From an uncultured Clostridia bacterium (GTDB lineage: Bacteria; Bacillota; Clostridia; RUG12999): a stretch of DNA of 7,710 nucleotides. Position numbers and translations under genes: made by a program. The DNA lies in contig CAKVOK010000088.1 in assembly GCA_934792465.1 (NCBI GenBank), positions 1 through 7,710 of the forward strand, given 5' to 3'. Positions 1 through 6,504 of this stretch are shown one piece after another (the stretch's first letter is position 1; each line of letters opens with the position of its first letter). The notes under the pieces were generated by a model that was not told the DNA's origin, did no database searches, and was given only the letters and a program-made list of their open reading frames with translations.

Positions 1-258
1 AACGAAAAGTATATACCTCTTGCCGATATATCGGTATGCGGAGCAAGTGCGAACGCTCCGGTGGGATTTTTCGGAAAAGTGAAAACTCTTGCCGTTAATT
101 TCGATACCGAGATTGAGGGAGCAAGGGTATATTTGCAGCATATGACAGAGGAAGAAGCAAGGGATATTACGGACTGTGCGGAAATAAAAGGAAATACATT
201 GATTGTTTCGGGAGAAATCCTGAACAAGAACGCAAGTGTAATTTATGTAAAGCTGTAA
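1..258 (+). CDS. C-terminal end of an unrecognised protein (5' end outside window)
   Basis: The frame is open from the first base to TAA at 256-258, giving 85 visible residues; the true start lies left of the window. A GTG at 61 could open a shorter protein, but no Shine-Dalgarno sequence precedes it and the open frame continues upstream, so I read it as internal. The fragment alternates short hydrophobic strands (KTLAVNF, GARVYLQ, NTLIVSG, ASVIYVKL) with polar turns, which suggests a small beta-sandwich at the end of a larger protein. Such domains often close glycoside hydrolases or other secreted enzymes, but I see no catalytic motif, so function is unassigned. No other gene is close enough to share an operon downstream. 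Confidence 0.75.
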   Translation, partial: NEKYIPLADISVCGASANAPVGFFGKVKTLAVNFDTEIEGARVYLQHMTEEEARDITDCAEIKGNTLIVSGEILNKNASVIYVKL

Positions 259-272
259 CGATAATGAAAATG

Positions 273-335
273 TCGGAAAACAAGAGCTGAAGTCAACTCG
301 ATTTCAAAAATCGTTTTGCTGCAGCTCTTTTCCGA
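273..335 (+). terminator. Nested hairpin after the partial gene, possible terminator without a U-tract
   Basis: Starting 15 bases after the stop codon, TCGGAAAA (273-280) pairs with TTTTCCGA (328-335) and GAGCTG (284-289) with CAGCTC (322-327), with a 3-base bulge at 281-283. Inside lies a second perfect hairpin: CGATTT (299-304) and AAATCG (308-313) with a 3-base loop, followed by TTTT at 314-317. The outer stem has no T-run after it, so termination could depend on the small inner hairpin, or the structure may instead protect the 3' end. Confidence 0.45.
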
Positions 336-547
336 TGTGTATTCGTTCAGGCATTGTTTCAAAAACATATCGGAGTATCTCCTGTATGTTACAACGGAAC
401 AAAATTTTTGACAGCTTTGACAACAACGCAGCAAGTCACGGTTTCCGAAAATCCGGTCGGCGAAATTTCGGACAGGTTTAAAAGCGGCTTAATGCATACG
501 GACGCACGGGCGAGGTCGAATACAGTTATTGGCTTAACGGGCAATTG
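336..547 (+). pseudogene. Gene-free stretch with possible decayed coding remnant
   Basis: No intact gene with a ribosome site is present. Two protein-like stretches occur in different frames. Around 354-392 the translation contains LFQKHIGVSP, resembling the end of an AraC-family DNA-binding domain (F-x-K-x-x-G-x-S-P). At 482-565 another frame reads NAYGRTGEVEYSYWLNGQLC and ends at TGA 563-565, directly after an in-frame stop at 479-481. This could be a gene broken by frameshifts, but chance open frames are equally possible, and the two fragments need not come from the same gene. Confidence 0.2.
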
Positions 548-596
548 TGCTTCACTTTCCCTTGAAAGGGGAGTGAGGCATAAAATTTATATTTTT
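548..596 (+). terminator. Rho-independent terminator upstream of the secreted-protein promoter
   Basis: TGCTTCAC (548-555) pairs with GTGAGGCA (573-580, one G-T pair). After one bulged T (556) the stem continues TTCCCTT (557-563) against AAGGGGA (566-572), closing on a very short loop. An A/T-rich stretch ending in TTTTT (591-596 region) follows. The long stem and T-rich tail fit an intrinsic terminator that insulates the promoter at 636. It overlaps the end of the possible gene remnant. Confidence 0.65.
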
Positions 597-635
597 GATT
601 TTCTCCGAATTTCAACATAAATTTTCAAAAAACTC

Positions 636-664
636 TTGCATATTACATCAATATGGTATATAAT
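636..664 (+). promoter_or_regulatory. Sigma-A-type promoter for the secreted protein
   Basis: TTGCAT (636-641) and a perfect TATAAT (659-664) are separated by 17 bp. Transcription would start near 671, leaving a leader of about 50 bases with AGGAGG at 709-714. No operator-like repeats are evident around it. Confidence 0.75.
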
Positions 665-721
665 TATTATAGTACGCAAATTTTTAATAAATCAACATAA
701 AAAATAAAAGGAGGAATTATT

Positions 722-2902
722 GTGTTGAAAAAAATTTTAACGGCGGTGCTTTGCACATTTATGCTGCTTTGTACTGTTGTGTCCGCAGCCGAAATAAAGG
801 CCGGTGATACCGCCTATGTTACATACGGCGGCACTGTAAACGTTACAAAAAAACCCGCTTATTCGGGAGCTATATGTGCGGTAAGCAAAGGAACCAAAGT
901 GACGGTTTTGGAGCCTTATGTGGTAGGAGAGGACAACAGGAAATTTCATAAGATTCAGCTTTCGGACGGCTCGGTCGGATATATCCTTGCTTATACAACG
1001 GCTCGGGAAACGACACCGATACTTGAAGCCGGCGAAACTGCCGAAAAGGATCTGAACAAACAATGGGCGGCTTCCGATACGGATAAGTATCAGCACGCAA
1101 TAGAGATGACATTTCTTTCGGACTACATCTACGGCGGAAGCAAAACGACCGAGGGCAAAGAAAGAAATTTTTATGCTAAAGTGCCGACTGAATGGGTAAG
1201 ACATGACCGTCCGGCTTCATTGCCGCTTGTGGGAATGGCTATTGTACATATAGGCGATGAGGGGAAAATCGGTTCGGTAAAAGCCTCGTTCTATCCCGGC
1301 AATCCGCCGATTAATTATCATTCCAAAAGACTTGATGAACTTAAAGAAATAGGATATGATCCGCCGTTTGCCGAAAAGACCAGAACAGACGCAAACGCAA
1401 ATACGGCGTTTTACGCTACAACAACGAATGAGTTTGAAGTTGTTGCCTATAACGAGAATTGGGTTGCGATATGGAGCGAGGGCGGTGTTGACGAATCTCG
1501 CGGTACAATCAGACAGTGCGGTGAGAAAGACGGTACCGCATTCACAAGCTGGAAGCCGGCTGTATATTTCCTGCCGAGAAAAAATTGTTATATTTTAGAT
1601 ATTAACAATCAGGTAGCAACGGCTCCGAAAATCGAAGCGGTAGGCAAGGCAACGGGTCTTTTAATGGTTAAGACCACTCCCGATGATAAGGATTATGTAA
1701 AATCGGGCGTTATTAAAATCAACCAGTCGCTTCAGATTGCAGACGCCGCTCCGCAGAACGGCCATTATAAGATTTATTATAAAAAAGGTCTTTATTATGT
1801 TAACGCAAAGTATGTGAATATGCAGCTCGCAAACACTTCAAAGCCTACAACGCAGTACAAAGCAATAGCGGCAGCTGACTTTGATATTTCTGACGGCTCT
1901 TCGGTTAAAAAAGGTGCGGCAATCGATGTTATCGAGAAAGACTGTGACGGAACAAATTCAAAAATCTGGTTCAACTCAAAGGAATGTTACATTCCGACAA
2001 GCAATCTCGATGAATTCACCAAAACACAGTCTGCGGCGGAAACGGCAGCACTCGGTACACCTATCGGCGTTCTGTCCGTAGATACGCCATGGGGCGAATG
2101 GGGTGAGCTGACCTATTCTGCCGAAGGACTTGCAAAGCTGAAAGAGTACCGTTTCGGATATATCAACGCTGATATGAATAAGATGTCGGAGTACACTAAG
2201 TGGGTTGCTTCAAACAACGGTGACATCAATAAAATACATGACAGAGAATGGGTAAATGTATATGGCATTGAAGAGTATTCGTTTGACCGTGACGAAGATA
2301 TGAGAAGTCTGCCGGACGTAGATCCCGCCGATATAGAACCTTGGATTATAACAGGAAAAATCTACACTATTTTCTATAACGGAGAGATTCGTTATCTGGT
2401 TCATGAGGATGATATGCAAGATACATTTACATATTATCCCGGAAACGGATTCAGCAAAAACTCCGTTGCAAAAACACAGACTGTTTGCCTGGACAGCCGC
2501 AAGTATAATACAGTCGCATATAACATTGATGATAACAACTACTTTAAGCTCAGAGATATTGCAAAAATCCTTGACGGAACCATTAAAACCTTTGACATTA
2601 AGTATGACGGTGCAACAAATTCTATCGATATGCTGAGCTTTTATGATTACACATCGGTCGGCGGTGAATTAACACCGGGTGACGGCATCGAAAGAACGGC
2701 TTTTTCATCATCGGCATTTTTAACGCTTGACGGCGTGCCGATTAAGGCAACCTGCTACAATATTAATGACAACAATTATTTTAAGCTTCGCGATATAACA
2801 GATGCGCTGGATTGCCGTGTTGAGTGGGACGAAAAAACTCAGATGATTTGGGTCATTCCGGCAAGAACCGCATATGATGATCCGGATGAGATAGTAGGCT
2901 GA
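722..2902 (+). CDS. Secreted protein with SH3-like segments and two C-terminal stalk-type repeats
   Basis: This is a 726-residue exported protein. The GTG start at 722 lies 7 bases after AGGAGG (709-714); TTG at 725 is a weaker alternative. Residues 1-22 form a signal peptide (KK, hydrophobic core, VSA cleavage before A23) with no lipobox. Residues 26-95 look like a bacterial SH3 domain (KGTKVTVLEPY, SDGSVGYI), and two similar all-beta segments are likely near 304-375 and 378-432. The C-terminus carries two copies of a motif, DNNYFKLRDIA at 604-614 and DNNYFKLRDIT at 683-693, 79 residues apart. Each belongs to a unit of the copper-amine-oxidase-N-like 'stalk' type common in clostridial secreted proteins. 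I see no LPXTG, SLH or transmembrane anchor and no catalytic motif. A cell-wall or extracellular binding role is inferred; residues 100-300 and 440-580 are unassigned. The gene is monocistronic, with its own promoter and terminator. Confidence 0.9.
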   Translation: MLKKILTAVLCTFMLLCTVVSAAEIKAGDTAYVTYGGTVNVTKKPAYSGAICAVSKGTKVTVLEPYVVGEDNRKFHKIQLSDGSVGYILAYTTARETTPILEAGETAEKDLNKQWAASDTDKYQHAIEMTFLSDYIYGGSKTTEGKERNFYAKVPTEWVRHDRPASLPLVGMAIVHIGDEGKIGSVKASFYPGNPPINYHSKRLDELKEIGYDPPFAEKTRTDANANTAFYATTTNEFEVVAYNENWVAIWSEGGVDESRGTIRQCGEKDGTAFTSWKPAVYFLPRKNCYILDINNQVATAPKIEAVGKATGLLMVKTTPDDKDYVKSGVIKINQSLQIADAAPQNGHYKIYYKKGLYYVNAKYVNMQLANTSKPTTQYKAIAAADFDISDGSSVKKGAAIDVIEKDCDGTNSKIWFNSKECYIPTSNLDEFTKTQSAAETAALGTPIGVLSVDTPWGEWGELTYSAEGLAKLKEYRFGYINADMNKMSEYTKWVASNNGDINKIHDREWVNVYGIEEYSFDRDEDMRSLPDVDPADIEPWIITGKIYTIFYNGEIRYLVHEDDMQDTFTYYPGNGFSKNSVAKTQTVCLDSRKYNTVAYNIDDNNYFKLRDIAKILDGTIKTFDIKYDGATNSIDMLSFYDYTSVGGELTPGDGIERTAFSSSAFLTLDGVPIKATCYNINDNNYFKLRDITDALDCRVEWDEKTQMIWVIPARTAYDDPDEIVG

Positions 2903-2925
2903 TTTTTTGAGTATATTAAAATTTT

Positions 2926-2969
2926 AGAAGGACTGCGGCAAAACGGTTTCGTTTTGCCCACCCTCTTTT
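2926..2969 (+). repeat. Hairpin repeat, degenerate copy of the element at 6741-6784
   Basis: GGCAAAACG (2937-2945) and CGTTTTGCC (2950-2958) form a perfect 9-bp stem with a 4-base loop. An outer arm, AGAAGG (2926-2931) against CCCTCT (2961-2966), pairs at five of six positions, and TTTT follows. The right half, GTTTTG..CACCCTCTTTT (2951-2969), closely matches the complementary strand of 6741-6768. It could act as a first, weaker terminator for the secreted-protein gene. Confidence 0.55.
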
Positions 2970-2976
2970 GTAAAGA

Positions 2977-3024
2977 CAAAGCAAGAAAATGCCCGTATAT
3001 CGGCGTTTTCTTGCTTTGTTTTTT
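2977..3024 (+). terminator. Strong rho-independent terminator between convergent genes
   Basis: CAAAGCAAGAAAA (2977-2989) pairs perfectly with TTTTCTTGCTTTG (3006-3018). The stem extends through TGCC (2990-2993) against GGCG (3002-3005) and is followed by six T residues (3019-3024). The opposite strand has only a broken T-run (TCTTTACAAAA), so it could also end the AraC operon, but less strongly. The T-run reaches the AraC stop codon at 3023-3025. Confidence 0.85.
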
Positions 3025-3841
3025 ACTTGTTGAATTTCTTATATTCGGACGGCAAAATGCCGATGTAGCGCCGAAAACATTTTGAAAAATAACTGTACGA
3101 ATTAAATCCGCATTTCTCGGCAAGCTCCGCCACGCTGATATTGTTATTTTCAATTATTATTCTTGCGTTTGCGATGCGATACATAGTTAAATATTCCGAA
3201 AAGGTTTTCCGGAAATATCTTCGGAATGCCCTGCAAAAATAGCTTTGCGTATATCCGAGGGCTTCTGCCGCACCGGATGAGGTTATATCATCATGAAAAT
3301 TGTTCTGAATATAGCCGAGCACTGCGGCGCAGAATTTGACGTTTTCATCGGAATTTGCCGATGTTTGTATAAATGAATTTTTCATCATATATACAAATAT
3401 AAGGGTAAGCCTGGCGATTATTTCCGAATCGGACCATTTTTCGGCAGCATTGTATGCTTCCGTTAGGGCATACAGTTCATTTGCCGGATATTCGGCGTCT
3501 GCGGCTTTTATGAAATTCACCGCACGGCTGTTTTCCCCGAGCATATCCGCAATGGACTTTTCTTTTATGAGTATGTCCGTATCAAAGCATATGCAAAGCC
3601 TGGACGGCTTCTCTCTGTCCGGCAGAAAACGTATCGAATGTACCTCAAACGGATTTATGAAAACCATGTCGCCGCTCTGCACGTTATACGTCTGCGAGCC
3701 TACGCTTACTTCGGCGTTTCCGCTGCGAAACAGCAGTATTTCAAATTCGCGGTGGTTATGCGGAATGGTGGAAACCGCCATTTCCGTGCTGACCGCAATC
3801 GGCAGAGTTTTGTAGTTGATTTTAAAGGTATCGTCAAGCAT
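3023..3841 (-). CDS. AraC-family transcriptional regulator with N-terminal cupin domain
   Basis: The product has 272 residues, normal for the family. Residues about 15-75 form a sugar-sensing cupin: HNHREFEILLF (28-38) and SGDMVFINPFEVHS (56-69) are the typical histidine-bearing strands. Residues about 170-270 are the paired helix-turn-helix DNA-binding domain. The first helix region is AAEALGYTQSYFCRAFRR (191-208), and the second is VAELAEKCGFNSYSYFSKCF (237-256), followed by the family's G-x-x-P-S-E-Y end. ATG at 3841 follows GAGGGAAG with about 5 bases of spacing. It is the last gene of the three-gene minus-strand operon, 23 bases after the epimerase stop, so it probably controls that operon and itself in response to a sugar ligand. 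The direct repeats at 6438-6469 are the candidate target. The ligand is unknown. Confidence 0.93.
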   Translation of the reverse strand: MLDDTFKINYKTLPIAVSTEMAVSTIPHNHREFEILLFRSGNAEVSVGSQTYNVQSGDMVFINPFEVHSIRFLPDREKPSRLCICFDTDILIKEKSIADMLGENSRAVNFIKAADAEYPANELYALTEAYNAAEKWSDSEIIARLTLIFVYMMKNSFIQTSANSDENVKFCAAVLGYIQNNFHDDITSSGAAEALGYTQSYFCRAFRRYFRKTFSEYLTMYRIANARIIIENNNISVAELAEKCGFNSYSYFSKCFRRYIGILPSEYKKFNK

Positions 3842-3864
3842 TTAGCTTCCCTCGCTTATAGGCA

Positions 3865-4980
3865 TTATTTTATTTCGTTAAGAATCATAAGCATTCTCGG
3901 CAGATGGAAAGGGCCTTTGAATATATTTCCCTTGAGCGTGTTTGCCACCGTGCCGTCATAATGCAGATAGCCGTACCATTCGCCGTTTTTGCTGTCGGCA
4001 AAATGTGTGAACGCATAGTCTTCCAGAATATTGTAGTTTTCGAGATATTTTTTATCACCTGTTAAGTTATATGCATATCTGTTTGCAATCATAGCTTCGC
4101 ATTGCGGCCACCAAAGCTTCATATCCCATTCGAGCGCAACCGGGGGCTTTCCGCAAGCGTCCGCAAAGGCAATTATTCCGCCGTCCGCAAATCCGCGTTT
4201 CATTGAAAAATCAACGATGTTCAAAGCTTTTTTGATTATTTCGTCATCATTTTTGTAAATGCCCTCTTCCATGAGAAACCATGTCGCTTCGAGGGAATGA
4301 CCCGGATTGACGGTTCTGCCGGTCGGAGTGTCGGCAAATTTGCCGTCCGTTGTTACGTTTTCAAGCAGAACGTCTTCTTTGAGGTATCCGCCGCACAGCA
4401 CTTCGTTCAGCATTTCGTTTACAATGCCCGAATATTTTTCTTTGTCGACCTTGCGCATTTCCTGTGCCGTCGAAAGCATTATCATTACAGGCGAAAGAGC
4501 CTTGTAAGGTGCGTTTTCGGGATTGTATTTCGGTGTTGTAAGACTTGGGTTTTTGAAAATTTTGTATGCTGTTTCAAAATATTTTTCCGCATTGTCCCAT
4601 GCTTCCTTTTCGCCCGTTGCAATATAATATTCGGCGCAGCCTATTGCCGCAAACGTTTCGCTGAAATAGTATCTTCTCTTTTGTATCGGCCGTCCGTCAC
4701 GTGTTACCGTGAAAAACATTCTGCCGTCGGAATCGGTGCATTTTGGCAAAAATCCGTATATCGTCTTTGCGGCGTCAAGATATTCTTTTCTCTTTTCGAC
4801 TCTGTTGTATGCCGATGAAAAGGTCCAGAGTGCCCGCCCCTGAAACCACACGCTTTTTTCTTCGCCGTAAATTTTGCCCTCCTCGTCCAGGCAGGTGAAA
4901 ATCCCGCCGTATTCTTTGTCTATGGCATTGTCAAGCCAGAATTTAAGTACATTTTCCGTAAGATAATTTTTATAATCCAT
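3865..4980 (-). CDS. N-acylglucosamine 2-epimerase (AGE/RnBP family)
   Basis: This cytoplasmic (alpha/alpha)6-barrel enzyme interconverts N-acetylglucosamine and N-acetylmannosamine. Numbered from ATG 4980 (371 residues), the catalytic set is complete: NPGHSLEATWFL with H228 and E231, KLWWPQCEA with E295, and KGPFHLPR with H359 and R362. These spacings match the two catalytic histidines and partner residues known in cyanobacterial and mammalian AGE, and the wording (NPGH.LEA.WFL, FKG.FH.PR) is closer to true AGE than to cellobiose 2-epimerase. FQGRALW near residue 46 is the conserved N-terminal substrate-site segment. A GTG at 4989 is in frame, but the AAAGG site ends only 2 bases before it; ATG at 4980 has workable spacing, so I chose it. 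The gene follows the glycosidase by 26 bases and precedes the AraC gene by 23, indicating one operon. No sialic-acid lyase is visible in the window. Confidence 0.9.
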   Translation of the reverse strand: MDYKNYLTENVLKFWLDNAIDKEYGGIFTCLDEEGKIYGEEKSVWFQGRALWTFSSAYNRVEKRKEYLDAAKTIYGFLPKCTDSDGRMFFTVTRDGRPIQKRRYYFSETFAAIGCAEYYIATGEKEAWDNAEKYFETAYKIFKNPSLTTPKYNPENAPYKALSPVMIMLSTAQEMRKVDKEKYSGIVNEMLNEVLCGGYLKEDVLLENVTTDGKFADTPTGRTVNPGHSLEATWFLMEEGIYKNDDEIIKKALNIVDFSMKRGFADGGIIAFADACGKPPVALEWDMKLWWPQCEAMIANRYAYNLTGDKKYLENYNILEDYAFTHFADSKNGEWYGYLHYDGTVANTLKGNIFKGPFHLPRMLMILNEIK

Positions 4981-5006
4981 GATGTTCACAACCTTTCCGC
5001 ATTTTA

Positions 5007-6368
5007 TTATGCAAATGTTACCGCCGGTATAAGAGCGGTTTCCGTTGCAATCGTTTCAATATCTCTGTTCGGATTCCACAGTATTTCCGCATAAAGCGCA
5101 ACGGGGAACCACACGCTTTCTTCAAATACACCGTCTTCAACGAGTGCTGCGGCAAGCGTGTTTTCGTCCAGACCTTCGACAATTTTCTTTACGTATTTTG
5201 CATTCGAAAGCCAATATGCCTGCAAATATTTCCAGTATTTTTTCTTTTCCGCCAGCTTGTCGGCAATCAGCTTTTTGCTGTGTTCACCCATTATGTAAGG
5301 ACCCGGCTGATGCTTGAACGTTCCCCAGTCGAGCACCGACATACCCTTGAAAAGTACGCCGAATCCGCCCTTGCGCAGATTTTTGATTTTTTGTGTAAAT
5401 GCATTTGTTTCTTCAAAATCACCGTTTACTTTGGGAATATACGTATACGGGAAAGTTCCGCAGTCCTCCCACAATATTGTAATTCGTTTGTCAACCTTTG
5501 CGATAAACTCCAGCTTGTCCTTTACGGAAGTTGCGTGCAAACCGAATTGAATTGTCAGGTTCGGGTGTTTGTCCAGAATTTTTTCGGCGGTGTTGTTCAC
5601 AAGGGTAACGGCGGCGTCGGCGATTATTTTTCCGCCGATTGTTTCGTTTGCGGTTTCGGTGAAAGTTTGGAAATATATTCCGTCGCTGTCGAGGTTGGCA
5701 TAGTCTGTTTCGTATGCGGAAACTATGTCTTCCGTCATCTTGCCGAGGTCGCTTATATCAGTATCGTCGCAGACGGTTGACCAGCCCCAGGCGAATCCCC
5801 AGATGATTTTTACGCCTTTTTTGTGGGCGTATTCAACGATTTCCGCTGCGTTTTCGGGAGGAAAATCGTTCCATATAATCAGTGTATTGAGTTTCAGCCG
5901 CAGCATATTGTCAATATATCCCCTGTAGTTGTATATGACATATCCCCAAGACCACAAGGCACGCTCCTTTATATACGGAACGAAGCTTTCGTCATATTCG
6001 GGAAGGTCGGCAGTGTTGAAAATATCCCTGAAAAAATAGGGAATATCGTGCTTGTTTGCGTCAATCGCCTTTACAAGATATTTGTTTTCAAAATCCATCG
6101 CCGCATAGAGGGTATTTGCGTATCCGTCGCCGTCCAAAATGACGGATTCGTTGTTGCTTTCGTTTTTGAAAACCTTGATTCTGTAGCCGTCTTTCGGAAC
6201 GTCGATTATTCCCTTTACGCCGACGTATATAAGGCTGCCGCCGCTTTGTATTTCGTCCGTCAGCTCACGTATGTGCATACACGGAGCAACGGTGTATCGG
6301 CTCACGGCAGCAAATACGGCTTTCGCCGCTTCAAGATTATCACCGTGTATAATGTACCACTTTTTCAT
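5007..6368 (-). CDS. Putative intracellular glycosidase, GH20b-like N-terminus plus barrel-like domain, family unassigned
   Basis: The product has 453 residues from ATG 6368 (residue numbers below count from the GTG two codons earlier). No signal peptide is seen. Residues about 45-100 (DGYRIKV, VILDGDGYANTLYAAMDF) resemble the GH20b-type domain that precedes the barrel of GH20, GH67 and GH84 enzymes. From about 138 onwards, strand-helix units suggest a TIM barrel: LNTLIIWNDF, GVKIIWGFAWGW, DGIYFQTFTET, LTIQFGLHATS, ITILWEDCGTFPY, GFGVLFKGM. Acidic residues at strand ends are candidate catalysts, notably E240 and E244, and the adjacent pair E303-D304 in WED. I do not see the HxGGDE signature of GH20 or a motif that fixes another family. 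Co-transcription with an N-acylglucosamine 2-epimerase suggests an N-acetylhexosamine-containing substrate imported before cleavage. The activity is inferred, not shown. Confidence 0.75.
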   Translation of the reverse strand: MKKWYIIHGDNLEAAKAVFAAVSRYTVAPCMHIRELTDEIQSGGSLIYVGVKGIIDVPKDGYRIKVFKNESNNESVILDGDGYANTLYAAMDFENKYLVKAIDANKHDIPYFFRDIFNTADLPEYDESFVPYIKERALWSWGYVIYNYRGYIDNMLRLKLNTLIIWNDFPPENAAEIVEYAHKKGVKIIWGFAWGWSTVCDDTDISDLGKMTEDIVSAYETDYANLDSDGIYFQTFTETANETIGGKIIADAAVTLVNNTAEKILDKHPNLTIQFGLHATSVKDKLEFIAKVDKRITILWEDCGTFPYTYIPKVNGDFEETNAFTQKIKNLRKGGFGVLFKGMSVLDWGTFKHQPGPYIMGEHSKKLIADKLAEKKKYWKYLQAYWLSNAKYVKKIVEGLDENTLAAALVEDGVFEESVWFPVALYAEILWNPNRDIETIATETALIPAVTFA

Positions 6369-6376
6369 AATCACTT

Positions 6377-6382
6377 CTCCTT
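6377..6382 (-). promoter_or_regulatory. Shine-Dalgarno site deciding the glycosidase start
   Basis: AAGGAG on the minus strand lies 8 bases before ATG 6368 but only 2 bases before the in-frame GTG 6374. The longer reading is therefore unlikely to be used, and the protein should begin MKKWYIIHGD. Confidence 0.8.
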
Positions 6383-6404
6383 GAAATTATTTTATTAATT
6401 TCAA
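6381..6404. repeat. 9-bp perfect palindrome at the operon leader
   Basis: TTGAAATTA and TAATTTCAA flank a 6-base AT spacer. On the minus strand it begins at the proximal -10, spans the predicted transcription start, and its last bases form the first AA of the AAGGAG ribosome site. It could be an operator or an mRNA hairpin at the ribosome site; its AT-only loop and arms make a weak RNA stem. Confidence 0.5.
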
Positions 6405-6432
6405 TTATAATATATTTTTGCGGTTTTGTATA
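6404..6432 (-). promoter_or_regulatory. Proximal candidate promoter (P2) of the glycosidase-epimerase-AraC operon
   Basis: On the minus strand TATACA (6432-6427) and a perfect TATAAT (6409-6404) are 17 bp apart. The -35 matches consensus at four of six positions, which suits an activator-dependent promoter. The proximal direct repeat ends 5 bases upstream of this -35. Confidence 0.55.
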
Positions 6433-6437
6433 GAACA

Positions 6438-6469
6438 CGGTTGACTTGTTATGTGAACCCGATTGACTT
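6438..6469 (-). promoter_or_regulatory. Candidate AraC operator: two direct repeats 22 bp apart
   Basis: On the minus strand AAGTCAATCG (6469-6460) and AAGTCAACCG (6447-6438) differ at one position and start exactly 22 bp apart, about two helical turns. AraC-family dimers typically bind such direct half-sites next to the -35 of the promoter they activate. The only regulator in sight is encoded in this operon, so the assignment is reasonable but inferred. Confidence 0.55.
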
Positions 6470-6504
6470 TTTTGAAAATGCGAATGTAAAATTTCATTGC
6501 GAAA

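Noticed and set aside
408..422. Two TTGACA hexamers resembling -35 boxes
   Set aside because: No -10-like hexamer lies 16-18 bp downstream of either.
737..1204. 155-codon open frame on the minus strand
   Set aside because: It lies wholly antisense to the start of the secreted-protein gene, has no ribosome site and gives a Cys/Arg/Phe-rich translation unlike a real protein.
3336..4818. Plus-strand open frames opposite the AraC and epimerase genes (3336-3815, 4297-4818)
   Set aside because: Shadows of well-supported minus-strand genes; their translations are rich in Ser or in Phe/Cys/Arg and no family is recognisable.
5280..6398. Overlapping plus-strand open frames (5280-5780, 5823-6398)
   Set aside because: They mirror the glycosidase gene, have no ribosome sites, and give low-complexity Phe/Val/Cys-rich translations.
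6441..6490. Plus-strand promoter from the TTGACTT repeats
   Set aside because: Only a poor TGTAAA stands at 16 bp from the second copy, and no plus-strand gene follows; the repeats fit better as operator half-sites.
6405..6497. 30-residue leader peptide starting almost at the P1 transcription start
   Set aside because: It would need leaderless translation and shows no stretch of regulatory codons; the frame covers the operator repeats.
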